A stretch of DNA of 64,000 bases, taken from Chloranthus sessilifolius (Eukaryota > Streptophyta > Magnoliopsida > Chloranthales > Chloranthaceae). The stretch is from positions 69,777,901 through 69,841,900 of the forward strand of contig CM037591.1 in assembly GCA_021018995.1 (NCBI GenBank), given 5' to 3'. How positions within the stretch are numbered: the first letter of the stretch is position 1; every line of letters begins with the position of its first letter. The notes under the pieces were generated by a model. That model was not told the origin of the DNA, made no database searches, and saw only the letters and a list, made by a program, of their open reading frames with translations. Both the position numbers and the translations under genes were made by a program. Below are positions 11,059-22,905 of the stretch, piece after piece.

Positions 11059-12123
11059 TAAGCATAGAACCGTCGAACGTATCCAGCATTGATGGGCTCA
11101 AGAAGATGATCTCTGTCCATGGTGGCAAGGCCGATGGCGTATCCCGGTAGCACTTCTCAAATGGCGTAAGGTCCCTCCCAGTTCGGCTTAAATTTCTCTC
11201 TTGGATTGGTGTGGAGGGATGGGAAGATCTTCTTCAACATAGTGTCTCCTATCTTTAGATCTTGACCGCAGACACATTTATTGTAAGCGCATGCAATTCA
11301 CCCCTGGTAAACTTGAGTGTGACACAGGGCTAGGAGTCTCTTCTCATCTAGTAGATTCAATTGTTTGAAGCGAGATCTCTCTCTCTGCTTCAGGTAAGCC
11401 TGATTCCATAAGGATTCAAAGTGAGGATACTTCAACCTCAACCGATAGGACAGCCTCGGTTCCATACATAAGGGAGAATGGTGTTGCCCCTGTAACGGTA
11501 CAAATCGACATTCTGTAGGCCCATAAAGCAAATGGTAGCATTTCGCTCCAATGTCAGTAAGTGACGACCATCTTCTCAAGGTTGCGGATGATCGTCTTGT
11601 TTGTAGCTTCCACGGCTCCATTAGTTTGAGGCTAATAAGGTGATGAGCGATGGTGCTTAATTTTGTATTGCTCGCAGAAGACTCGGATGCAGTTATTCAC
11701 AAAGTTAGTGCCATTGTCCGTGATAATATCCTTGGGTACTCCAAATCAGCACACAATATTATTTTTGAGAAATTTCTCGACGTGAATGGCCGTAATATTG
11801 GCATATGGCGTCGCTTCTATCCACTTGGTGAAGTATTCAATGGCAATGAGGATGAATCGATGTCTGTTCAATGCTTTTGAATTAATCATTCCGATGACAT
11901 CAAGGCCCCAAGTAGCAAATGGCCAAGGAGTGGTCATGCAGTGAAGATCGATGGCAGGAGCTTATATCAGACTGGAGTGTTCCTGACACTTGTAATATTT
12001 CTGAATATGTTTGCAGCAATTTGATTCCATAGTGGTCCAAAAGTATCATTGTCGTAGAATTTTCTTAACAAGCATGTGACGGTTGACATGGGCTCCGCAT
12101 ACTCCCTCGTGAATCTCTTTCAT
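11059..12123 (-). pseudogene. Element D integrase, decayed
   Basis: Reading leftward from the ATG at 12123: a zinc-binding region with HEGVCGAH and a later CQEH, in which one expected Cys is Tyr. The core follows, with PWPFATWGLDVIG (first catalytic Asp) at about 11900-11937 and ITDNGTNF (second Asp) near 11720. GAVEATNKT (catalytic Glu) is near 11640. The C-terminal part (11298-11621 and on) ends in RRFYA and a stop near 11059. Several in-frame stops and frameshifts break it. An integrase inserts element cDNA into the host chromosome; this copy cannot make an intact protein. The neighbour upstream is the second RNase H. Confidence 0.8.
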
Positions 12124-12585
12124 AATATTGGTCACTTCACTTTCAGTAAGGCACCTGAGTAAGATGTTATTATAGGATCGCTTGTAAAGGCACTCCCCAC
12201 AAATGACGTAGCCTACTGCTAGACGTTGAATGGTTCGTCAGTCCGTCTTGGACGTACCCTCAGGGAAAGTTAGTTTCTCGAGGAAATTCTTGATATCTGA
12301 GAACTAAGGTGGCTCATCATCATGATTTGTAGGTTCCTCAATCTAGAGGCAGACAGCCGACTCATATCTTTGCTCGAGCATGATCGGCTTCATCTCCACT
12401 CCATACAAGATTTCTATCATTGACACCAAAGTGGCTAGTGCATCGACAAAGTGATTCCTTATCCGAGGGACATATGAGAATGTCACGTCCTTGAAGTAAC
12501 CTATCAGATCCTCTAGGTGCTCATAGTAAGGGATCAGTTTCTCATCTTTCGTCTTCTAGTCACCATTCATCTAGCATATAATTAA

Positions 12586-12950
12586 TTACGAATCACCAAA
12601 CACTTGAAGGTGAGTTATATTCAGATTAAGAGCCGCTTGCAGACCAGCGACACACACTTTATACTCAGCCATATTGTTAGTGCAAGGGAAGTTGAACTTG
12701 ATAGAGACGGGTACGTGGGATCCTTTCGGCAAAATCAGAATGGCGCCAACTCCCTGACTCTCAGCATTAGCTACCCCATCAAAGTGCATTATCCATGATT
12801 CCTCTGCTTCTTCAACATCATCTTTCGTCATAAAAAGGATGTCCTCATCAGGGAATTCAATTCTTAAAGGTTCATAATCTGGCAAAGGATTGTCGGCAAG
12901 ATGATCGGCAAGTGCCTGCCCCTTAATCGACTTCTGAGTGACGTAGGTGA
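12586..12950 (-). pseudogene. Element D second RNase H (aRNH-like)
   Basis: The ORF at 12885-12586 has the acidic start MHFDGVAN and a TNNMAEY block carrying the catalytic Glu. It ends with VFGDS, the third acidic residue. This pattern is of the extra, archaeal-type RNase H placed between RT/RNase H and integrase in Tat-lineage elements. The C-terminal continuation leftward is broken by stops. The related copy in E is at 49000-49300. Confidence 0.75.
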
Positions 12951-12959
12951 TGTCAAACT

Positions 12960-14200
12960 CCGATAATAAAAGCTGCCATCGTGCGGTTCATCCAGTAAGA
13001 GTCGACTTCTCAAAAAGATACTTCAATGGGTTCATTTGGGCAAAATGTAGAACGACTTGGGATAGCAAGTAATGGTGAAGCCTCTAAGTAGCCCATATAA
13101 GAGTTAGACATGCTTTCTCCAGATGAGAAAAGCATGTCTCATAATTAGTAAATTTATTACTGAGATAGTAGATGGCCTATTCTCTTCTCCTCGTCTTGTC
13201 ATGCTGCCCTAAGACACATCCCATCAAAACTTATGTCGTGGAGAGATACATCAAGAGTGGTCTCCCTAGCTCGAGTGGTACCAGCACAGGTGGGTTAAGG
13301 AGGTAGATTTTGATTTTATCGAACGCTGCCTGATAATCATCATTCCATTCAATGGGCAAGTTCTTCCTTAGTATCTTAAAGATCAGTGTGCAGATTGGAG
13401 TTAGCTGCGCAATAAACTGACTGATATATTGTGTTCTACCCAAGAACCCTCTAACTTCCTTCTCAGTAGACGGTGGCGGCATTTCTGTGATAGCTTTGAC
13501 TTTGACTGGGTCGACCTCGATCCCTCTCCTGTTGACGATGAATCCTAACAATTTTTCAGACATAGCACCAAATGCGCACTTTTATGGATTCAGACATAAC
13601 CTATACTTTCTCAATCTTTCAAATAGCTTCTGATGGTTTACTAAGTGATCGCTTCACTCTGGTGACTTGGCTATCATATTGTCGACATGCACTTTAATTT
13701 CTCGGTGCATCATGTCGTGAAACAGTGCGATCATAGCTCTTTGGTATGTTGCACTGACATTCTCTAGCCCAAACGGCATGACTCTGTAGTAAAAGGTTCC
13801 CCAGGGGGTGATGAATGTAGTCTTCTCTCGATCTACCTCTGCTATCTTAATCTTATTATATCCGGAGAATTCGTCCATAAAAAAAAGCATCCCGTGCTTA
13901 GCAGTGTTGTCGACCAAGATGTCGATGTGCGGCAATGGGAAATCATCTTTCGGGCTCGCCTTTTTCAAATTGTAAAAATTGTTACACATGCAGACCTTTC
14001 CATCCTTCTTCGGTACAGGCACAATATTGGCTAGCTACTACGGGTACTTAGATACCATGAGAAACCCTGCATCATACTGCTTGATGACCTCATCCTTGAC
14101 TTTCAATATCTACTCGGGTCGGAGACGTCTCAGCTTCTGCTTAACCGACTTTATATCAGGGTAGAGAGGCAACTCATGCTCGACCAAATCAGTGTCCAGA
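12960..14200 (-). pseudogene. Element D reverse transcriptase / RNase H, decayed
   Basis: 14022-13654 encodes MPVPKKDGKVCMCNNF, FFMDEFSGYNKI, TTFITPWGTFYYRVMPFGL and HVDNMI, the last a damaged YVDDM catalytic box. 13563-13231 encodes the thumb/connection part with EKEVRGFLGRTQYISQFI. The first RNase H follows with stops near 13150-13220. The second catalytic Asp changed to Asn in the YVDD box should by itself inactivate it. Confidence 0.85.
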
Positions 14201-14229
14201 CCAGGCATGTCCTCGTATGACCAGGCAAA

Positions 14230-15240
14230 AATAGCTTAGTATGGCAGAAGGAAATCGATCATGCTTTTTCTTTCTTCGAGAGATAGCGACGTTTCGATTT
14301 TAGTAATTCAGGGAATCTCCTCAGTCCTTAGATTAACGTCCTTAATTCCTCGACAATGGGGGTAGGGCCATGCTCAAATCTGGCAAACTGGTCAAGGAGC
14401 TCATTGGGGAGGGGATCCCCTCCAAGGGGATATCCTCGTCTAGACTCATAACTCCTACCTCTTCTTGTATTTCTATAGGAAAGGGGTCGATTTTACGTGG
14501 GATGGGTATTTTGATTAAGGCATCTTTTTGTGGGATTTTATCTAGAATTTTAAATGACAATATTTTTAGACTTTGTATTTTTTCAATGTTTTTGATGTTT
14601 TGTATTTCTTCGGAGACGGACCCTTGGCAACGCAAGTCTGTGTATATACAAGGTATTGCCTGTCAAGGGCTTATCTCACTTTTAATAAATTTTTTTTTTT
14701 TGGGAAATGGGTTCCAAATATTAAGCCACTCCCTGCTTCCAGGGTTTGGGGCAAAGATGCCCAGTTATGTACTTGAGGGGTTGTTCCTTTACCTGATTGG
14801 ATAGAGGGGGCTGACTGACATGGCTCATTGGAGTCAGCTCCCATCATGTTGATCCCCATTTCGTCTGAGATGATGTCCTCAAATGTTAAAACTATTTTGT
14901 GGTGATTTACCGCACGGGGGGTTTGTTCAGGTACTGGCCGTTGTTCCTCAAAGAGGGATAATGCGGCCAAATCTATCTCCAGGCTAGGAAGGGTAATGTG
15001 GGGATTAGTGGGGTGAACTGGTGCTATAGGCTTGTGAGGGGTTAATCGAGTTTCCCCATTCTGATCAATCTTCACAGCCCCGACACTTATGAATGAATTC
15101 CTTATGTGAGGCCTGGGACGAGGCTTCTCCTCTTCCAAGTGTATCCCCTTGGCTCTTGCGGCCGCCGTCTCACGGGCCTTCTCCTTGGCCTCTCGGACCT
15201 CTTCCTCTGTGGGCTTGTATCCTAATCCAAAACAAACTTT
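14230..15240 (-). pseudogene. Element D linker between G-patch and RT
   Basis: Minus-strand reading frames (15138-14671, 14635-14342) are acidic, Pro-rich and without a known fold. They share with E the phrases EEKPRPRPHIR and IDPFPIEIQEEVG. The ORF is broken at a T/A run near 14690 and by a stop near 14342. It is presumably a polyprotein spacer. No function is assigned. Confidence 0.6.
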
Positions 15241-16085
15241 CTATCCCTTGGCTATTACTAGCTCCCTTCTACCCTGCAGTCTGAGCCCGAGTCCTCTGCC
15301 TTTTTTATAGCTCCATTTCTGGAGCATCGCCACTACTACTTTTGTTCCACCGCCGGTTTTAGAGACTATGCTTGTCGGAGGTTCTGGGCCTACTGCTAAC
15401 ACCTCATATTCAAAACTTTGGAGGTTGGTGACTTCCTCAGTATGTGGCACATCCATTACTTTGGGATTTTCAATGCTATGGGTGGCCTTGTCTTTGTCAT
15501 CATGCCCTTCACCAATGATGGTGATCACCTTCTGTCCGAATATGAATTTTAATTTTTGATAGAGGGTAGAAGGTATTGCCCCAACCTCATGCAACCAAGG
15601 GCATCCTATTAGCAGATTAAACGAAGATTTGATATCCAACACTTGAAAAGGTATGGAAAAAAGGTCATGGGCCTGATTACTAACTCAAGGTCGACCTCTC
15701 CCATTATTTCTCTTCTTATGTTATCAAAACCCTGAGCACTTGTTCTTGTCGACCTCAGCATACAAGGGTTCACAAAGATTTTGGTGGCAGTCCGCAACGG
15801 GCACACATTCAGAGCCAACCCGTTATCAATTAGAACTAAGGGAATTATCATGTTTCCAGATTCGACAGTAATATTGAGGGATTTAGCATGATTGTTTCCC
15901 TCCTGCGGCAGATCTAGGTCCGAAAATAAAATGGCATTGGGTGCCATTACTTGTCCAATTATTTGCCCAACTTCATCTGGGTTCACCTGCTGGGATACAT
16001 GGGCATTTTTTAACGCTCCCATTAAAGCTTGAAAATAGAGTGGGGACATCATTAATAGATCCCAGACAGTAATATGGGCTGGCAT
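15241..16085 (-). pseudogene. Element D aspartic protease and G-patch
   Basis: 16085-15609 carries PLVLIDNGLALNVCPLRT, where the flap-side consensus in this lineage is IDNGSALN; the Ser is Leu here. 15642-15241 continues with SSFNLLIGCPWLHEVGAIPST, a typical retropepsin C-terminal block with the usual GRPW changed to GCPW. It ends in a Gly-rich KKGRGLGLRLQG, a G-patch. The G-patch is a known RNA-binding extra in Tat/Ogre polyproteins. The two ORFs overlap in different frames, so one frameshift separates them. Confidence 0.8.
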
Positions 16086-16090
16086 TCTTC

Positions 16091-17257
16091 TTAGTTGGGT
16101 CTCAAGATGTGCTCCCTGCTCATCTTTTCAAACTGGTGGACTGCACTATTTTTCTTTCCCTCTGACCGTACTAGTGTTGCTGCTGTTGTTGTTGCTATTG
16201 TCGTTGCTACCTCAGGCTGTTTCGAGATCTTTCCCCATCTACTAACGAAGTCCACGACCCCTTCCTTGTTGGTGCTGCAAGCATTAGCATTGGTTTGTTC
16301 ATTGTTTAGCGGGACCTGATGAGGATCATAGGTTGTCCCCGTGATCTGGAATGGTAGGGCTACTGGCTCTTGGCGTGCGTGTGCTGATGGCTCGAGCAAG
16401 GTAGATAAGACTTGGTTTACCTCAGTAGAGGATGGGTGGGTGGCAAAATTGGGCCAGGTAAGGGTGGTGAGGTTTAACGGTGGTTGCACCAGGAGTAATG
16501 GGGTGGGGGTGTAGGCCATTGGTAGCTAATGGCCGGTGGAGGATTGGGGGTTTGATGGACCATTAGGTAATTGACGGGGGTGGTGGAGTTTGCAGGTAGT
16601 TGAACCGAGGGTAATGGGGTGGGCGCAAGCCATTGGTAGTTTATTGGCGGTGGGAGATTAGGGGTTTGTTAGTTTATTGGGTAATTGATGGGTGTGGTGG
16701 TGTACAGTTGGTATGCATTTATTTATACGTAATTGATGGGTGTGGGTGCTAGAAAATAGGCCCTAAGATCTAGGGGCTCAGCTTGTGGTGTAGGAGTGGG
16801 GAAATAATCTGCCAAATTTAGGGTTCAATCACCCCAATAGTTCGTTCTCCTAGATTTCTCTACCTTTATGCCACAAACATTTTTTGATTAGAAATGAAGT
16901 CTGACGGATCAAACTCCAATTCTTCTCCAAATTCCTCTACCATCCCTATGGTGGGTCTGGGACCTGCTATTCCAGTAGGGTGTGGTGGTAAAAGCACCTG
17001 ATGGATATTCGCGTGCTGGTTTGCTTGGGTGGGTGCAGGGGGAATGATCTTCCCAACATCGATTAAGTCTTGGTCGCATGTTGTAATGGGAAGCAGCGAT
17101 CAGTCGAGTGACCCGGACCCTGATGGAAATTGTAACGAGTATATGGAATCGGATTGGGAGGAGGTCGTGGTTGGAGAACAGTTATTAAACCCTTTTCAAT
17201 TAATAATGGCAAAAGAACACTCAGGGATTGCCCCAAGGGCATAAATACTCGATTATT
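16091..17257 (-). pseudogene. Element D gag C-terminal linker, Pro/Thr-rich
   Basis: The ORF at 16519-16091 and broken frames to its right encode low-complexity Pro/Thr/Ala sequence with TTPVNYL-like repeats, as in E at 52788-53327. 16091 follows 16085 closely, so gag and protease are one polyprotein. The zinc-knuckle part equivalent to E's 53337-53876 is present only in broken form near 17030-17250. Confidence 0.6.
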
Positions 17258-18064
17258 TTAATAATGGGATCTCCTCTCTGGGATCATTTGCATCCCCTGC
17301 CCATTCTCAGCTCTCTGTACTGGCCTTGTCCTGACGGGAGCTGGTTGCGTTATTTTAAACTTAAAGGGGGCCGCATGGTTATTAGGCCTGGTATTGATTA
17401 CATTCTGCACCTCTGCCCTCGTTCTTCTATCATTTCTTTGCTCGACAAACCTTCTAACCCCGTTGGGTCCCCCTAATGCATTTTTACTCAACTGCCCTTC
17501 CCTGATGGCGTCCTCACAGCGATTGGCGTTCCTTACCAAGTCAGTAAAATTGGACTGCTACTGGTATACTAAAAAATTTGAGATCACTGGCAGGGTATTT
17601 TTCGAGATTATTTCTATCTGCTCGTCATCAGGTATTCTATTTCTTACTTCAGCTACCAATGCTCTCCAACACCCTAAGTAATCGCTGAAGGTCTCATTGG
17701 GATTCTGCTTCAATCGGGCTAGATCTGACTTGCGTGGCCCAATGTCCATGTTATAGACATATTGCTCCTAGAATAAGTGGGTCAGATCTTTCCATGTTTT
17801 AATCATGGACGGTTCAAGAGACGTGAACCATCTTAAAGCTGGGCCAATTAAACTTTTCTGGAACACTTTGATGAGGAGTCGTTCATCTCGGCCATATTGG
17901 CACATGTCCCCATAGTAGGACTTAAGGTGCGCAATAGGGTTGCCTATGCCATTATACTTATCAAAGACTGGCATTTTAAATTTGGAGGATAGGGGGACCT
18001 CGACGAAAGTCAGGCACAAGACCGTGATAAAAGTCAGTGGTATAGGAATTTTAGCACCACCCAT
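17258..18064 (-). pseudogene. Element D gag core
   Basis: Three consecutive ORFs (18064-17768, 17749-17558, 17539-17258) together make a retrotransposon gag domain: FDKYNGIGNPIAHLKSY, a PALRWFTSL block, then SDYLGCWRALVAEV and a basic C-terminal part. Stops between them break it. Gag forms the cytoplasmic virus-like particle. The neighbour on the N-terminal side is the long Pro/Gln-rich region. Confidence 0.85.
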
Positions 18065-18182
18065 CTTTACAATCGCTGGATCTTATCCAACTGCTCCTCA
18101 ATTATTCGCTCGACTTTTGGACATGGGGGTCGCATCTTCTCAATTGTGAGTTTGAACTCACTGGCTGCTAGGTGGGGTAAGG

Positions 18183-19939
18183 CTACATTACGTGGAGGAC
18201 TACATTGGTCAATGGCCCATGTAGGCCCCATCGCTTCGGGATGACGAGATTTTCATGTTGATGTATGGACTGGATGTGGGTTGGGTGAGCCCCTTGAATG
18301 TAAGGGAAGTGTTGCGGGGTGATGGGGTGAGTGGTAGTTTGGTTTAAGGGTGGGGCCTGATGAGGCCATTGGACATGGGGGAAGGTTTGGAGATGGTCTT
18401 GGGGTATGGGGCCATGAGAAAATTGGGTTTGGGGTATGGCATGGGTTTGTTCCGGGTGTGAAAGTTGGGGGTGGGTGAAATGTTGGGGGTATTGTGGAAG
18501 GTATGAGTGTGGGGCTTGGGCTTGGGCCATGAAGCCCTGGGATGTTTGGGCCATAAGGCCTTGGTCAGGTTGGGCTTAGGTAAAGGGCAAGGGATTTGGC
18601 GGGTCTTGGCCCATTTGGCCTTGATGGGTATAGCCCATTGGGCTTTGGAGGGTTTGGGCCATGGGCCATTAGTGGGTTTGGGCTTGATGGGTATGGGCCA
18701 TGGGCCCTTGGTGGATTTGGGTTAGGCCCATTGGGTTTTGAGAGGTATGGGCCATGGTGCTTCGGTGGGCTTGGGCCATGGACCATTGGTGGGTTTGGGC
18801 CTGATGGGTCTGAGCCATGGGCCCTTGGGGTTTGGGTTTGAGCTTGGGGTGTGTGGGTCTGACCCATTGGGTTTTGGAGGGTATGGGGCATGGGCCATGG
18901 GTGAGTTTGGGCCATGAGCCCTTGGTGGGTTTGGACAATGGGCCCTTGGTATGTGTGGGTGGTTGGGTTTTGGGCCAATGGGCCTTGGGGCATGTGGAAA
19001 GTGGAGATTTGGGCCAATGGGCCTTGGGTCATATGGGAAATGGGGGCTTGGGCCAATGCGCCTTGGGGCATATGGGAAAAGGGGGCTTGGGCCAATGGGC
19101 CTTGGGCCATATGGGAAATGGGGGTTTGGATGGTGTGGATGATAGGGCGTTGACGGGGGTCATGGGGAAGTGAGGCATGGAGATTGGCTAGGGTATGGAA
19201 TGGGTTCATGGATATGGGGTGTGGAGGAGAGGAGGCATTTTGGGAAGCCTTCCATATGAAGTAGGCTTGAAACATCTCCTCCATCATGGTGATGGAAGGA
19301 GGGTCGGATGGAGATGGTGGATTTAAGGGGTGATGAGATGCAGATGGGGTAGATGTGGTGGGTAAATTGGGCATGGTCCCGTTAAAATCGGGCATGACCC
19401 GGGTTACGGATGGGATATGGGGTGGATTGGAGGGATGAAGTGGGGCATTGGCAAAGGGGGATGGGTTGGGAATGTTTAGGGATGATGAAGGGTAAAGTGT
19501 GGGTGTTTGGGAAAAATTGAGCATAGCCTTGGTAAAAATGGGCATGACCTAGGTATATGGGAGGATTTGTGGGGGGTTAGATAAGCTGGAGGTGACATAG
19601 GTGAATGAGGGTGGATCAGGCCTATATGAGGAAGATGGAAAATGGGGAAATTTTGGTTGGGTTTTATATGGATGTGGATGGGAAATGTGTTGGATATGGC
19701 ATGGATATGGGAAGGAAAATGAGCATGGTTTGGGTAAAAGATGGGAAATGGGGGGGTTGATTTTAGATATTTTGGGAAGTGGTGGTTGGGAAAATGAGGG
19801 TACCAAAGGACCCAGTAATTGTAAAAGGTGATTGGGTGAGGGGGATGGTGGAAAAAACTTCTCTCGAATGGGAGTGGGTTGGAGAATGTGGCAGAGATTA
19901 GTTGGGATCGATGTAAGCCGAGTCCACTACCCACGACAT
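18183..19939 (-). pseudogene. Element D gag N-terminal Pro/Gln-rich repeat region
   Basis: Starts at the ATG at 19939 (MSWVVDSAYIDPN, then a stop at codon 14). E begins the same way at 56519. ORFs at 19934-19476, 19545-18565 and 18554-18183 are Pro/His-rich and then consist of imperfect repeats of an eight-residue GPMAQTHQ-like unit. Plus-strand ORFs over the same bases (18507-19173) are Gly/Trp-rich shadows. The region has no known fold. Copy number of the unit differs between D and E. Confidence 0.75.
18540..19130. repeat. About 24-33 bp imperfect tandem repeats in D gag
   Basis: On the plus strand, units of the type GGTTTGGGCCATGGGCCCTT recur. CCATGGGCC makes many units locally palindromic. 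E has a denser version at 55260-55740. Confidence 0.85.
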
Positions 19940-20416
19940 TGTTTGTTGGCGGGTTGGATATGGGTGCCTTGGATAAGGCCGGAAAAATTTCCTCCCCCTA
20001 CGGAATGATGGAGGGTAAGATGATGCCGTTATGATGGCACCACAAAGACTTTAGTTTTTAGGTTTTTTTATTTTTAATTTTTTTTTGAAAGAATTTTTTT
20101 TGTAAAAACAAAGGTTCTGAGGCCTTAAAATTCCCTTCTCGGGTGGCTTTCATACCTTAATTTAGGACCCACAGCGACGATTCCGAAGCACTTCAGAAGA
20201 ATCAAAGGAAGACCTTTGATCTATTGAAGGCATGGAAATCGAGGCGAATAACCTGATCCTCCAAAATGAATAAAAAAAAAAGTTACCTTCTTTTGATCAG
20301 TAGGGGCGTATTGGGTGTTGGAGGTGGCAGGCCCAAACAAAGGCACTAAGGCAATAATTGGGGGACTCGGGATGTGAAAAAGGCCACAAAATCGGGTTGG
20401 ATTGCTCAGAACAATA

Positions 20417-20535
20417 CTGGCACAACTAATACATTCGCCAGAGCAAAAATTCCCTAAATAAGGCTGGCGCAACTGTGAGTTGTGCCAGTGTATTTTTGGG
20501 GATTTTTGCATTGGTGCAACTAATACTTACACCAG
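20417..20535. repeat. Three TGGCGCAACT-type dyads in D leader
   Basis: Dyads at 20417-20441, 20464-20488 and 20511-20535, spaced 47 bp start to start, share arms with the LTR dyads at 7658-7786 and 22387-22520. E has four in the same place (57007-57174). Confidence 0.85.
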
Positions 20536-21051
20536 GAAAAAGTGGGTTTCCAGAACTCTTAACAGCAGCTACTTCAGCCCGAATTGAGTCTCTTTTTTTG
20601 GTTTTTGTGGAAGCTAGGCTTCCGGGAACTGACTGATTTTTTTTAGTGAATCGTTCTCTCTTTACCAAACCTAAGGGATTTGAGTCCAGTATAACTCGGT
20701 AGCGTGCTCCCCAAGGGTTTTAAGCTTTGTAGGAATGGAAACCCACCCGATATACCTCCAGCGCAAGTGCCTTCTCAGATATTAGGTAGATTGGGACTTT
20801 TCTGGATCATCACCACTAGGGGATGCCGCCATACTAAGACCCTAGTGGTTGTATGTGTGCTTAATAACCCAATCCTTTAAAAAACTCTATCCCGTCAAAA
20901 CAATTTGATTAAGTTTCCTATCTTGGTTCAATTTTAATTAATTTTTTTCAAAGCCCTTATTTTTATGAGAGTTTTCTTTAGTTCAAAAATTGAGGGTGAT
21001 AGTCCCGTGCCGCCACTACGAGCTGGCATTCACTGTTAGAATATGTTTGCA

Positions 21052-21240
21052 TAAGTAGGCCTGCCAATTAGCTAAGGCACTTTAAATGACGAGAATTTAA
21101 AGAAAATTAAATGACAATGTATAAATAGGCCTATCAATCGGCTAAGGCACTAAAATGATGGAAAAGTAAAGAAAATTAAAAGACAATGCGCATGTAGGCC
21201 CACAGATCGGCTAAGACACGTAAATGATGGAAAAGTAGGG
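21052..21240. repeat. Three 60-70 bp tandem repeats in D leader
   Basis: Each unit has AGGCCTRCCAATYGGCTAAG-like sequence followed by AAATGA...GAAAAGTA. The matching array in E is at 57694-57875. Confidence 0.85.
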
Positions 21241-21335
21241 GTGAGTAAAAAAAAAAAAACAATACAAAAAACAGTAAAAAGGTTAGTAAAATAAAAAATA
21301 AATAGCCAAATTTTAAGGAGAAGGTCTACAAGCTA

Positions 21336-21353
21336 TCCCCAGCAGAGTCGTCA
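21336..21353 (-). promoter_or_regulatory. Element D primer-binding site
   Basis: Minus strand TGACGACTCTGCTGGGGA, two bases inside the 5' LTR end. E has TGGCGACTCTGCTGGGGA at 58010-58027, so D has one G-to-A change. I do not assign the tRNA. Confidence 0.75.
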
Positions 21354-21355
21354 TC

Positions 21356-22900
21356 TGTGCAACCGTGGGATTTTTTACGATCCTGTCGCGGCGATGCGCT
21401 TGCTAATAAAAATATAGAGTCACCACCCGGTGCTTTTGGTGTCCCAGGAAACCTATATCATTTTTATAAGCACTGAAGTGCCACAAATATGACTCTGAAT
21501 CCGGTCCACACCAAAGGTTCTTGGGTAGGGGCTTCGATTATCGATTGGGAAGGTGTTAGGCTCCCAATCAACCTGCTTAATGCGGTCTCTACTTATGACC
21601 AAAATAAAAATAATATAAAAAAAAAAAAAAAAAAAAGGGCTTCCTCTTATCCATAGGGGCTTAAAATCCTATTTGTGTCCCTCCGTTTCTATCAAAAATT
21701 CGATGGCATAATGGCACAAATGGGAGGATGGAGGAATGACTGAGAAGGTAGAGGAATGACTGAGAAGGCAGAGGAATAGAGGGGAGAGCCGGAGCTCTCG
21801 GGCCCTTGTTGAATAGTTGAGGAGCCTTGCGTAGGCTTGTTTTGATAAGCTTTTGAAGGCTTGAATGGTGGAAAATGGGGTTCTAACTTCTATGGCATGC
21901 TAGCTAAGAGGTAGAGAGAAGAGTCTAAGGGGTAGCACACACCTAGACTAAGGGTTTTAGATTCAAGATTAAGCTTGAAATAAGGTTGGGAGATTTTGGA
22001 ATTTTATGTGAAAATGGGGCACAAAAGGGAGGAAGAACTTCTCACTTTGAGCTCTTTCTCTCTTAAGCAAATTTCTCAACCTTTAATCCAAGGGGAGGGG
22101 GGCTCTATTTATAAGAAAATGGTAGGTTAGGAGGCTACTTAGATGCTAATAAGGGTTAGCAATTAGGTTATCTCTAATCTAAGGTTTCCTAGGATTTTGA
22201 GAGCTTGAAGATGTGTGAAAATAGTTTTAATGGTGGATGATAGGTTGGTATTTCAAATCACTTAAGGATTGCAAATAGGCACTAAAATGGAACAATAGAA
22301 ATAACAAAACACCCCCTAAAGATCAAGATGGTCAATAAGTCAAACCCCAATCTCGATTTTCGGAGCAAAAATCCACAAGTACTATTCATATGCCTAGCGT
22401 AACTAATAGTTACGCGAAGCATATGTACAGTAATACAGTGATTCACAATGGTTTTGGGAGGTTGCAAGCCCGCGGGGGGACCCACTTAAGCCTGGCGCAG
22501 CTATTAGTTGCACCAAGCCAAAATCTTGCAAAACTGCATGATTTTCAAATCGCCATAACTTTTGTTATATAACTCTGATTGGGGTGATTCTTATCTTGTT
22601 GGAAAGCTGGGGAAGTCCTCTTTCCAATGGTTTATGACTTAATGGTAGTAGAAGACCTTAGTTAGTCCAATGCACCACTTTTCATCCATTACCCGGAAAG
22701 GTTGGGTTTAGGGTTCGAAAGGGGTTCTAAGGGTTGGGATTGGTTTCTAAAGGTTTGGGATAAATTCTAAGGGATTTGAGATAATTTCTAAGGGTTTGGG
22801 AAGGTATATAAGGGTGTCATACATGTCATCAAAATCTCAGAGGCATGCCTCTCTCGAAATGTGTGTCGATCGGGCCTTGGGCCAAATTTGGGTGTCTACA
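21356..22900 (-). repeat. Element D 5' LTR
   Basis: Partner of 6555-8172. Minus-strand ends TGTAGACACC...TTGCACA. TATAAATA at 22106-22113. Dyads at 22387-22425 and about 22493-22520, both with CG decay (GCGTAACT; TTGCACCA). A poly-A tract lies near 21618-21637. Confidence 0.9.
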
Positions 22901-22905
22901 GTGGC
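22901..22905. repeat. Target-site duplication GTGGC of element D, right copy
   Basis: Identical to 6550-6554. Confidence 0.85.

Larger units (their letters stand above)
19940..21335 (-). other. Element D 5' leader
   Basis: 1.4 kb untranslated region between primer site and gag. It holds three family dyads (20417-20441, 20464-20488, 20511-20535) and a threefold repeat near 21052-21240. Small ORFs at 20221-20668 have no support. Confidence 0.7.
6555..22900 (-). mobile_element. Element D: full-length Tat/Ogre-type LTR retrotransposon, decayed
   Basis: 16.3 kb, with LTRs at 6555-8172 and 21356-22900, duplication GTGGC, primer site 21336-21353 and polypurine tract 8173-8187. Minus-strand order is gag with a Pro-rich N-terminus, protease, G-patch, RT, RNase H, second RNase H, integrase, then 2.9 kb noncoding. 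This order, the IDNG protease, the G-patch and the extra RNase H are features of the Tat/Ogre lineage. It is the same family as E (42786-59570). Stops in every domain show it is not autonomous. LTR copies differ at about 7% of the first 250 bases (manual count). Confidence 0.9.

Noticed and set aside
18507..19173. Gly/Trp-rich plus-strand ORFs as a structural protein
   Set aside because: They are antisense to the Pro/Gln-rich gag repeat and owe their openness to the repeat composition. The same occurs at 55376-55642.
21336..21353. Remnant of a tRNA gene
   Set aside because: Only an 18-base match region beside an LTR end, as expected of a primer-binding site. No tRNA fold surrounds it.
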